Source: Streptomyces sp. NA04227
GTDB lineage: Bacteria > Actinomycetota > Actinomycetes > Streptomycetales > Streptomycetaceae
DNA: 64,000 bases
Direction of reading: 5' to 3'
Assembly: GCF_013364195.1 (NCBI RefSeq)
Contig: NZ_CP054918.1
Span: forward strand, 5,073,001-5,137,000
Shown here: piece by piece, positions 35,944 to 44,955 of the stretch
Layout of the letters: each line of letters starts with the position of its first letter
Position numbering within the stretch: position 1 is the first letter of the stretch
Position numbers and translations under genes: made by a program
The notes under the pieces: model-generated
Databases searched by the model: none
Seen by the model: the letters and a program-made list of their open reading frames with translations, nothing else
What the model was told of the DNA's origin: nothing

Positions 35944-37186
35944 GGGGTCTCTCCTCGGGGGTCGGCCGGACGTGCAGTGCGGGATCGGCGTACGCGGCGT
36001 AGGCGAGGCCGAGCGGATTGCGCAGGGTGTGCAGGAGGTGCCGCCGGGCGTCCAGGAGTGCGCGGCCGAGCGGAATCCGGCGGATCAGGAATCCCTCGTA
36101 CAGCGCCCGGGAGAAGGCGGCCGCCACGTCGTCGGGGATCTCGGTCTCGGTGCCGACGAACCCGCGGTTGCCGTTCATCAGGAACAGGTACGGGAACGAG
36201 GGCGCGCCCGGAGCGCGCATCCGGCCGGAGCCGCAGGCGTTCATCACGACCAGCGGCAGGTCGAAGTCGCGCAGGTCCCGGCTGGTGCCGAGGGCGACCA
36301 GGTCCGCGCCGAGGTCGCCGAGGGTGGTCCGGGAGTGCCGGCCGCCGCCGCTGAGTTCGATCTCGGCGGTCAGCGCGTCCTCGGAGCGGGTGTAGCAGTG
36401 GCAGGCGAAGTGCTGGATCTGGTCCGGCAGTTGACGCAGCGATCCGTCCAGGAGCAGCCGGGGGTCGAAGATCTGCTCGGCCAGGCCCGGCGCGTCTTCC
36501 CCGCCGTCCGGGTAGGGGCCCTCCAGGTCGACGTGGGCGCTCGCCTTCCCGGCGAACCAGTCCAGTTCCTCGACGGCGCCGTCGAGGTGCTCGTAGTAGA
36601 GGTAGCGGGCGGGGACGCGGCCCTCGGGCCCGGTGCACAGCGCCTGCCCGCCCGGCACCGGGAAGGGCAGCATGGCGCGGCGCACCACACAGGAGAAGCC
36701 GACCAGGGTGCGGCAGGCGGCGGCGAAGTCCGCGCGGGTCTCGACGGTGGGCCCGGGGAACATCCGGAACAGCGGCAGGAACTCCAGCGGCAGAAAGCTG
36801 TCCTTGGAGCCCACGCACTCCACGAGCGGCGGCGGCAGTTCGGGGTTCATCCCGAGCGGCAGGGCGTCGTTCCAGAACTGCTGCACCTGGCGCAGCACCG
36901 CCTGCTGCGCGCCGAACAGGAGGAACAGCAGGGTGCGGCCGAGTCCGTGCAGCGTACGGAAGACGCGGTCCAGGTCCTTGTCCTCGACGCTGAACGAGGT
37001 GAGTTCGTCCTTGAGCCGGGTGAGTCCCGAGTCGAGCTCGTGCCGGACCCTGACCAGCGCGTCGCCGCCGAGCAGCGTGGCCCGCACCGGTACGACTCCG
37101 GCGCGGCGGGCGGTGAACTCCAGCTGGGTCGCCTCGCCGGTGGTCAGTACGCGTACGGTGACGTCCGGCGGCCGGGCCGCGCTCAC
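35918..37186 (-). CDS. CHAT-domain caspase-like protease
   Basis: 422 residues from GTG 37186, whose GTGA overlaps the upstream stop by 4 bases. The C-terminal half is a CHAT domain: catalytic His263 in DQIQHFACHCYTR, then a strand-rich segment (ELSGGGRHSRTTLGDL), catalytic Cys318 in LPLVVMNACGSGRM, and FVGTETEIPDDVAAAFSRAL after it. The N-terminal 120 residues are a separate unrecognised domain with no repeats. CHAT proteases are relatives of caspases and separases and act as effectors in bacterial conflict systems. The substrate is unknown. Middle gene of a three-gene coupled operon. Confidence 0.85.
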   Translation of the reverse strand: MSAARPPDVTVRVLTTGEATQLEFTARRAGVVPVRATLLGGDALVRVRHELDSGLTRLKDELTSFSVEDKDLDRVFRTLHGLGRTLLFLLFGAQQAVLRQVQQFWNDALPLGMNPELPPPLVECVGSKDSFLPLEFLPLFRMFPGPTVETRADFAAACRTLVGFSCVVRRAMLPFPVPGGQALCTGPEGRVPARYLYYEHLDGAVEELDWFAGKASAHVDLEGPYPDGGEDAPGLAEQIFDPRLLLDGSLRQLPDQIQHFACHCYTRSEDALTAEIELSGGGRHSRTTLGDLGADLVALGTSRDLRDFDLPLVVMNACGSGRMRAPGAPSFPYLFLMNGNRGFVGTETEIPDDVAAAFSRALYEGFLIRRIPLGRALLDARRHLLHTLRNPLGLAYAAYADPALHVRPTPEERPHAAAHAQP

Positions 37187-39624
37187 TCGCCGTCCGCCGC
37201 TGCGCCCGGGCCGGGGGCCGGGCCCGAAGTCGCCTGCTCCGCCTCGATCTTGAGGGCGACGACCTGGACGAGATGGCCCGCCTGGTAGAGCTGGATCCAG
37301 ACCTCGTGGCTGCCCTCCTCCTCGGGCATGCGCAGTCCGAAGGCGCTCTGCACCTCGTCCCGCACACTCAGCCGCGCGCGCTGCGGCAGCGCGGTCAGCG
37401 TCGAACTGTCGGCCATCGCCTCGAAGGACACCGTCCCGGCCTCCCGGCCGCCCTCGACGCGTACCGGCTCGAAGACGAAGAAGTCCCGGCCCGGGCGGCT
37501 CTCGACGACGGTGGCGAGGCTGCCCGCACGGCGGTCGCGGACCACCGAGAGCACCAGGTTCACCCGCCCGCCCACCGGCGCCCTGAGCACGCCGCCCTCG
37601 GCCCGGACCGCGGACCGCTCCCCGCTCCCGGGGCGCCGGTCGAGCTCGATGGTGAGGTAGCCGAGGAAGTTGGTCAGCTCGGGACCGGTGACGGAGGCGT
37701 TCAGCGAGGTGCGGATGGTGTCCCGGACGTCCTGGTGGAACTCCCGCTGGACATGCGTCAGATGCTCCCTGAGGCGCAGGCTCACCGGGTCGGCCGCCTC
37801 GGCCGCGATGTTGCGCGCGAGCTCCGCGAGGTCGGGCTCGGCGAGGGTGGCGGGGGCCGGGTTGGCCCGGGCGGCGGCCGGATACTCCTCCTGGATCGCC
37901 CGACGTACCTCTTCGCGGACTGCCCGGCGTACGTCGTTCTGGATGTCGTCGCCGCTGCCGCTGATGTGGAGGTCGCCGCCCACGTGGTAGATTCTCTCGC
38001 CGGTGATTCCGCTGAGGCGCCGACCTGCCAAGGGGTCGCGCTCGTCGTCGCCGCTGCCGCTGATGTGGAGGTCGCCGCCCACGTGGTAGACGCTCTCGCC
38101 GGTGATTCCGTCGAGGCCCCGACTTGCCGCTGGATCGCGCTCGTCCCCGGTGGACCGGGCCGTCCGCCGTTCTCGCTCCACCTCGCTCAGGGCCTGCTCA
38201 CCGCTCAACACGGGGGCCAGCGCGATCAGTTCCGCGACGTCCTCGGGCGGCGGCAGCCGCAGGGCCCGCACCAGTTCGTACCTGAGGACGTCGACCGCCT
38301 GCGCCTTGCGTGCGCACACCTCGGCGAGCTGCCCGCGCGCCTGGGTCAGCGCGAACGCCGCCAGGAGCAACGGTCCGACGACGATCAGCGGGGCCGCGCC
38401 CTGTCCGAGGCGGACGTCGCCGAGGCCGGTGAGCCCGGTCAGTAGCCAGGTGACCGTCGTGCACACGGCGCTCGCGAGGACGATCCGCCAGCCGAGCACG
38501 CTCCGTTCGGCCCGCCGCACCTCGCTCCGCAATTGCTCGTCGCCGACCTGCGCCAACCGCGGCCAGGCCCGGTCCAGGTCGAGTCCGGTCTCCAGGGCGG
38601 TGCGCCGGTGGATCGTGAGGACGGCCGTGGACTGGAGCGGCCGGCCCAGGCCGCCGAGAGCGGTCCGCCGCACGGCGCCGAGATCGAAGCTCGGGTCCCG
38701 GTCCGCGAGCGAGGGCCTCGCCGGTGCGCGGCGCCGGTCGTCGTCCGCCTCCCGGCCCCCGGGCGGGTGGGCCCGGCCGTACGGATCGCCTCCGGGGCCG
38801 CGGCCCGCGGGGTACCGGCCCGGGCTGCCGCCCGTCGGGGCGGGGCCGCGGCGGGCCCTGGACCAGTGCCGCGGGGCGCCGAGAGCCAGCCGGTCCTCCA
38901 GACGCTCCCGCGCCCGTTCGCGTGCCTCGTCGGTCAGTACGGTCAGCCACCACCGGGGCGGCGCGGTGCTCGCCCAGGCCAGTACGGCGGCCTGCGCCAC
39001 CAGCAGGAGCACCGCCGTTCCGGCGAGCCAACTCCCCGCCAGGAGCAGGCCGTTGTCCCATTCCCCGGCGCTCCACGACTCCTCGTCCCGGACCGCCCAC
39101 GTCACCCCGGCGAGCGGCGGCAGCAGCCCGGCGAACTGGGCCAGGAGCGGAGCCGCGTCGCCGGGGACGCGCCTGCCCCACGGCAGGGCGAAGCCCTCGG
39201 CCGCGCGGCCCCGGCCAGGAGCCAGGACGGTGAGACGCCGGGCTGCTCCGGCGAGGAGCAACAGGAGCATCGCGCCGGAGGTCCAGGCCGTCGCGGCCTC
39301 CTCGCCCCGCAAGAACCGGGCGGTGAGCAGGGCCAGTTCGGCCACCAGCACCGCCGAGAGGGCCGCCGTGACGCGGAACCGCCACTTGTGCGAGGTACCG
39401 GAACCGCGCGCACCTGCCCGGGAGTTGGCGAGCAGGAAGAGCAACTCGACGCAGGTGACGGCGAGTACGCCCAGCACCAGCCAGGTGACAAGCAGTCCCC
39501 AAGGGCCCCCGGAATAGGTGGACAGGGGGACGTGAATGGCCAGCAGGCCCCCCGACGCGATCGCCAGGACGACCGCCGCCCCGAAGAGCGCATTGCCGAC
39601 GACTCTGCCCGCACTCGTACTCAT
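37183..39624 (-). CDS. Multi-span membrane protein with 33-residue tandem repeat
   Basis: 813 residues. The N-terminal half has about five hydrophobic segments (near 9-31, 41-66, 86-105, 114-130, 195-220), a disordered Pro/Arg/Gly stretch (about 260-310), then two more segments near 378-398 and 410-427. Residues 495-560 are two copies of a 33-residue unit, each ending YHVGGDLHISGSGDD, 27 of 33 positions identical. A helix-rich region and a C-terminal beta-rich region (LVLSVVRDRRAGSLATVVES onwards) follow. I do not recognise any named domain. First gene of the operon with the CHAT protease and the trypco1-like protein. Confidence 0.8.
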   Translation of the reverse strand: MSTSAGRVVGNALFGAAVVLAIASGGLLAIHVPLSTYSGGPWGLLVTWLVLGVLAVTCVELLFLLANSRAGARGSGTSHKWRFRVTAALSAVLVAELALLTARFLRGEEAATAWTSGAMLLLLLAGAARRLTVLAPGRGRAAEGFALPWGRRVPGDAAPLLAQFAGLLPPLAGVTWAVRDEESWSAGEWDNGLLLAGSWLAGTAVLLLVAQAAVLAWASTAPPRWWLTVLTDEARERARERLEDRLALGAPRHWSRARRGPAPTGGSPGRYPAGRGPGGDPYGRAHPPGGREADDDRRRAPARPSLADRDPSFDLGAVRRTALGGLGRPLQSTAVLTIHRRTALETGLDLDRAWPRLAQVGDEQLRSEVRRAERSVLGWRIVLASAVCTTVTWLLTGLTGLGDVRLGQGAAPLIVVGPLLLAAFALTQARGQLAEVCARKAQAVDVLRYELVRALRLPPPEDVAELIALAPVLSGEQALSEVERERRTARSTGDERDPAASRGLDGITGESVYHVGGDLHISGSGDDERDPLAGRRLSGITGERIYHVGGDLHISGSGDDIQNDVRRAVREEVRRAIQEEYPAAARANPAPATLAEPDLAELARNIAAEAADPVSLRLREHLTHVQREFHQDVRDTIRTSLNASVTGPELTNFLGYLTIELDRRPGSGERSAVRAEGGVLRAPVGGRVNLVLSVVRDRRAGSLATVVESRPGRDFFVFEPVRVEGGREAGTVSFEAMADSSTLTALPQRARLSVRDEVQSAFGLRMPEEEGSHEVWIQLYQAGHLVQVVALKIEAEQATSGPAPGPGAAADGE
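37945..38142 (-). repeat. Tandem 99-bp in-frame duplication in the membrane-protein gene
   Basis: Bases 37945-38043 and 38044-38142 are adjacent copies of 99 bp (33 codons). The first 47 bases of each are identical and the rest differ at about 10 positions. The duplication is exactly codon-aligned. Perfect identity over the part coding for YHVGGDLHISGSGDD against drift elsewhere suggests recent copying or conversion, or selection on that motif. Confidence 0.92.
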
Positions 39625-39821
39625 GGCCCTCCAGCGGCCGTTTCCCGCCGAGCAACTTCCCGCTCAGTATGGCCAGTTGGAGGGCTTCCCGCGAACCCGT
39701 CGGGCAGCTCGGGCCCGGCGTGCCACCAGCTTCCCACCGGCGCCCCACCGGTGGACCGTCCTGCGGCGACCGTCCCTTCGGGAGGCCGCCGCAGCGCCGG
39801 TCATCCCTGCGGAGCCCTGCT

Positions 39822-39889
39822 CGTCAGAGGCCCGTCACCTGTCCGGATCCCCGTCCGTCAGAGGCCCGTCATCCGTCCGCATCCCCGTC
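39822..39889 (-). repeat. 34-bp tandem duplication across the stop of the methyltransferase gene
   Basis: 39822-39855 and 39856-39889 match at 31 of 34 positions. The second contains the stop codon of the minus-strand methyltransferase gene (39869-39871); the first lies just beyond the gene, so the coding 3' end has been copied into the untranslated region. Confidence 0.88.
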
Positions 39890-41254
39890 CGTCACCGGTC
39901 CGCCGATCAACATCGTCGGCGCCCCCGCGACCCGGGTCAGGAACACTGTCGCGGAGTGCGGGCCCTGGGGTTTGACCTTGCGGCGGAGTTCTTCCGGTTC
40001 CACGGCGGAGCCGCGCTTCTTCACGGTCAGGGTGCCCACTTCGCGTTCGCGCAGCAGGGCCTTCAACTTCTTGAGGTTGAAGGGGAGTTGGTCGGTGATC
40101 CGGTAGGCGGTGGCGAACCGGGTGGGGTGGGCGTGGTCGGCGGTGACGTAGGCGATGGTCGGGTCGATCAGGCCGCCGTCCACCTCGCGGGCGACCTCGG
40201 CGACCAGATGCGCGCGGATGACGGCGCCGTCGGGTTCGTACAGGAACCGTCCCACCGGGCGTACCTCGGGATCGGGCAGCATCCCGGCGAGCGAGGCCGT
40301 GAGGGAGGCGCCGGAGGGGAGCAGGGTGGCCCGTCGGGAGGCGGGGGCGTCGGTGCCGAACCACAGCACCGCCTCCTTCACCTCGCCGCGCTCGGAGATC
40401 CACTCCGTCTCGGCGTCCTCGGGGATCATCTCGTGCGGGACGCCCGGGGCGATCTTCAGCGCGGCGTACGGGGCCCGGCGGGCGGCGGCCACGGCCCAGG
40501 ACAGCGGGGGCGAGTAGGCCTCCGGGTCGAAGATGCGGGCGTTGCCTCCACCCCCGGCGCTCCCCGCGCCTCCACCCGTGGGTGCACCCTTGCCTCCACC
40601 CCGGCCGCCGCCGCGCCCGGCTCCGCTCCGTCCGCGGCCGCCCGCCGGGGCGCGCCGTGCCGGGTCCACGAAGACGGCTCCGTACCCCTCGGTGTCCACC
40701 TCGGTGACATCCGCCTCGCGTACCTCGATCAGTGAACCGAGGCCGAGGGCAAGGGAGTTGGCGCGGGCGACGGCACAGGTCAGCGGGTCCCGGTCGACGG
40801 CCAGTACCCGGATTCCGGCGCGCGCCAGGGCCAGCGCGTCACCGCCGATGCCGCAGCACAGGTCCGCCACCTCCCGTACGCCGAGCGCCGTGAGCCGGGC
40901 GGCGCGGTGCGTGGCCACCGAGGCGCGGGTGGACTGCTCCACCCCGTGCGGCGTGAAGAACATCCGGCCCGCGTCCTCGGCACCGAACTTCGCCACCGCC
41001 TTCCGGCGCAGCCGCTCCTGCGTCAGCGCGGCCGAGACGAGACCGGCCGGATAGCGGCGCCTGAGCCGGGTGGCCACGGCCAGCTCCTGCCCCGGCTCGG
41101 TGCCCGCGACCTCGTCGAGCAGCGCCCGTCCGGTGTCCGTGAGCAGGGCCTCGAAGGCGGCCACCGGGTCCGGGGCGTCGGCGAGGGGCTGTGCCTCGGT
41201 GGCGCCCTGCGAGGCGTGCGGCTGGTCGTCGGGGGCGGGGGAGCGGTCGGTCAC
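39869..41254 (-). CDS. Class I SAM-dependent methyltransferase with THUMP-like C-terminus
   Basis: 461 residues from GTG 41254 (MTDRSPAPDDQ). SAM-binding motif I is VADLCCGIGGDALALARAG, followed by VLAVDRDPLTCAVARANSLA and FVDPARRAPAGG. A Gly-rich insert of about 30 residues (GRGRSGAGRGGGRGGGKG) splits the core. The C-terminal 130 residues (VGRFLYEPDGAVIRAHLV, FNLKKLKALLREREVGTLTV) look like the THUMP-like domain often joined to such RNA methyltransferases. Substrate not known. Divergent from the deacetylase gene. Confidence 0.8.
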   Translation of the reverse strand: MTDRSPAPDDQPHASQGATEAQPLADAPDPVAAFEALLTDTGRALLDEVAGTEPGQELAVATRLRRRYPAGLVSAALTQERLRRKAVAKFGAEDAGRMFFTPHGVEQSTRASVATHRAARLTALGVREVADLCCGIGGDALALARAGIRVLAVDRDPLTCAVARANSLALGLGSLIEVREADVTEVDTEGYGAVFVDPARRAPAGGRGRSGAGRGGGRGGGKGAPTGGGAGSAGGGGNARIFDPEAYSPPLSWAVAAARRAPYAALKIAPGVPHEMIPEDAETEWISERGEVKEAVLWFGTDAPASRRATLLPSGASLTASLAGMLPDPEVRPVGRFLYEPDGAVIRAHLVAEVAREVDGGLIDPTIAYVTADHAHPTRFATAYRITDQLPFNLKKLKALLREREVGTLTVKKRGSAVEPEELRRKVKPQGPHSATVFLTRVAGAPTMLIGGPVTDGDADG

Positions 41255-41345
41255 CGGGCCATTGTGGGCCAAGTCGGTGTACCGGCCGTTCGCGGTGGTG
41301 GTGTCGGCGGCCGGGGCGGTCGGCCGCTTGGCAGGATGCGGCGCC

Positions 41346-42323
41346 ATGCGCCTAGTACGACAAGCTGCACAAAGGGCCGGATGGTGGAAGCGGCAGGCGC
41401 GCTGCGCCGCCGCACTCCTCGCCCTCGGCGCCCTGGCCATCGGATGCGCGGCGCTCGAATACCCGCAGCCGATCGAGGGGATCGCCGGGGCCCCGGGCGC
41501 CCACGGACCCCCGGCCGGCGGCGGCGCACCCGCCCGTGGCGCACCGGCCCGTGGCGCCCCCGCCCGCCCGCTGGACTCGTACGCCTCACTGCGCGGCGCC
41601 GAGCGCTCCGCGCAACTCGCCGCCGCCCTGCGCTGGCGTCTGATGGCGCCCCCGCGCCCGGCCCCGCCGCCTCCCGACAGCAAGCCCCGGCTGCGTACCC
41701 GCAAGGGCTTCGAGGTCGACGGCGGCGACGCGGGCCTGCCGCCGGTCTTCACCGGCGTGCCCACCAAGGAGAAGATCGTCTTCCTGACGATCGACGACGG
41801 GTACGAGAAGGACCCGGCGTTCCTGCGGATGACCAGTGAACTGCGGATCCCGTACAGCGCCTTCCTCTCCGACTACGTCATCAAGGACGACTACGCCTAC
41901 TTCCGCCGCATGCGCGATTCCGGCGTGACCCTGAGCAACCACACCCTGCACCACCCCGATCTGCGCGAGCTCTCCTACGCCGAGCAGCGGCGCGAGATCT
42001 GCGGGATGCAGGACGTGATGGCCAAGGAGTTCGGGCGGCGGCCGACGCTGCTGCGCCCGCCGTTCGGCAACTACGACCGGGACACCCTGCGGGCCGCCAA
42101 GTCCTGCGGGATCAAGGCGATTCCGCTGTGGAACGAGGAGATCGTCCTGGACCGGATGGAATACCGGGACCTAGACAAGAAGCTGCACCCCGGGGACATC
42201 GTCCTCACCCATTTCCGGGGCCGCGGCGAATGGCGCGGCACGATGCCGGACATGCTGCGCAACTTCCTGAAGGAGCTGACCAAGCAGGGCTTCGCGGTGG
42301 CGCGCCTGGAGGACTACGTCTGA
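41346..42323 (+). CDS. Secreted or lipid-anchored polysaccharide deacetylase
   Basis: 325 residues from ATG 41346. An export signal (residues 13-36, KRQARCAAALLALGALAIGC) ends in a possible lipobox Cys34. After an Ala/Pro-rich linker with GAPARGAPARGAPARP repeats, the NodB domain has TIDDGYEKDP (catalytic and metal Asp), SNHTLHHPDL (metal His pair) and RPPFGNYDRDT. These enzymes remove acetyl groups from peptidoglycan or other surface glycans. The next gene, groES, lies 290 bases downstream with its own promoter. Confidence 0.88.
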   Translation: MRLVRQAAQRAGWWKRQARCAAALLALGALAIGCAALEYPQPIEGIAGAPGAHGPPAGGGAPARGAPARGAPARPLDSYASLRGAERSAQLAAALRWRLMAPPRPAPPPPDSKPRLRTRKGFEVDGGDAGLPPVFTGVPTKEKIVFLTIDDGYEKDPAFLRMTSELRIPYSAFLSDYVIKDDYAYFRRMRDSGVTLSNHTLHHPDLRELSYAEQRREICGMQDVMAKEFGRRPTLLRPPFGNYDRDTLRAAKSCGIKAIPLWNEEIVLDRMEYRDLDKKLHPGDIVLTHFRGRGEWRGTMPDMLRNFLKELTKQGFAVARLEDYV

Positions 42324-42441
42324 GAGCGGCGGCGGCCGGGCTTGCCCCCGGCCGCCGCGACCGACCGCGGGACAGGGGAGCGCGGCGGGCGGGATCCGTA
42401 CCCCTCGGACGGGGGGTTTTGGGCTCGCCGTGGCCGCCGCG

Positions 42442-42468
42442 TTGGCACTCCGCTTGACCGAGTGCTAA
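42442..42468 (+). promoter_or_regulatory. CIRCE element 1 (HrcA operator) upstream of groES
   Basis: TTGGCACTC-N9-GAGTGCTAA matches the CIRCE consensus TTAGCACTC-N9-GAGTGCTAA at all but one base. It overlaps the -35 TTGACC (42454-42459). HrcA bound here would block RNA polymerase, giving heat-shock induction of groES-groEL1. Confidence 0.93.
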
Positions 42469-42483
42469 TCGCAGTCATAGTGT
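42454..42483 (+). promoter_or_regulatory. Promoter of groES-groEL1
   Basis: TTGACC (42454-42459) and TAGTGT (42478-42483) are 18 bases apart. The predicted start near 42490 falls on the second CIRCE-like repeat, so both operators straddle the promoter. Confidence 0.75.
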
Positions 42484-42488
42484 CGCCC

Positions 42489-42513
42489 TTGGCACTCCCC
42501 GACGGAGAGTGCC
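42489..42513 (+). promoter_or_regulatory. CIRCE-like element 2
   Basis: TTGGCACTC (42489-42497) and GAGTGCCAG (42505-42513) form an inverted repeat with a 7-base spacer instead of the usual 9. It lies 20 bases after the first CIRCE, at or just after the transcription start. Confidence 0.8.
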
Positions 42514-42613
42514 AGAAGCGACGGGCAGGTCCGGCACCCGCGACGACGGATCCACCTGGTCGCCACCTCAGATCAGTTAACCCCGTGAGATCTCCGAAGG
42601 GGGAGGTCGGATC

Positions 42614-42922
42614 GTGACGACCGCCAGCTCCAAGGTTGCCATCAAGCCGCTCGAGGACCGCATTGTGGTCCAGCCGCTCGACGCCGAGCAGACCACTGCC
42701 TCCGGCCTTGTTATCCCGGACACCGCCAAGGAGAAGCCCCAGGAGGGCGTTGTCCTGGCCATCGGTCCGGGCCGGGTCGAGGACGGCAAGCGCGTCGAGC
42801 TCGACGTGAAGGTCGGCGACGTTGTCCTGTACAGCAAGTACGGCGGCACCGAGGTGAAGTACAACAACGAGGAGTACCTCGTTCTCTCGGCTCGCGACGT
42901 GCTCGCGATCATCGAGAAGTAA
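42614..42922 (+). CDS. groES: Co-chaperonin GroES
   Basis: 102 residues from GTG 42614 with GGGAGG upstream. [20 protein letters not shown] contains the start of the mobile loop that docks on Gro[18 protein letters not shown] continues it, and [20 protein letters not shown] is the roof region. Seven copies cap the GroEL ring. Under CIRCE control, followed 159 bases later by groEL1. Confidence 0.97.
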   Translation: MTTASSKVAIKPLEDRIVVQPLDAEQTTASGLVIPDTAKEKPQEGVVLAIGPGRVEDGKRVELDVKVGDVVLYSKYGGTEVKYNNEEYLVLSARDVLAIIEK

Positions 42923-44710
<1,788 letters not shown>

Positions 44711-44717
44711 AACCGGC

Positions 44718-44740
44718 CCGGGCTCACACCCTGAGCCCGG
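44718..44740 (+). terminator. First hairpin after groEL1
   Basis: CCGGGCTCA (44718-44726) pairs with TGAGCCCGG (44732-44740), 9 pairs and a 5-base loop, starting 8 bases after the stop. Confidence 0.6.
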
Positions 44741-44784
44741 CCCGAGAGGCTGACCCACGTCGGCCCCGACGGCACGGCTGACAA

Positions 44785-44816
44785 CGGCCCGGCATCCCGC
44801 GAGGGGTGCCGGGCCG
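44785..44816 (+). terminator. Second, stronger hairpin after groEL1
   Basis: 44785-44798 pairs with 44803-44816 (14 pairs with one G-T, 4-base loop), followed by CTGCGTTTT. This looks like the main terminator of the groESL1 operon. Confidence 0.75.
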
Positions 44817-44831
44817 CTGCGTTTTGGTCCT

Positions 44832-44914
44832 TACGGGACGGTCCTACGGGAACGGGCGTACGGGACGGTCCTGCGAAACGGGCGCGTACGGGACACGGTC
44901 CTACGGAACGGGCA
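44832..44914. repeat. Three imperfect copies of a 27/28-bp tandem repeat
   Basis: Units related to TACGGGACGGTCCTACGGGA begin at 44832, 44859 and 44887 (27, 28 and 28 bp). They fill the gap between the groEL1 terminator and the end of the convergent alpha-galactosidase gene. Confidence 0.85.
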
Positions 44915-44955
44915 TACGGCAGCCGCGAGCGCGCGAACTGCCGTACGCCACAAGG

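Noticed and set aside
35582..37288. 568-residue plus-strand open frame opposite the CHAT gene
   Set aside because: Antisense shadow; the minus strand has CHAT catalytic motifs and coupled starts.
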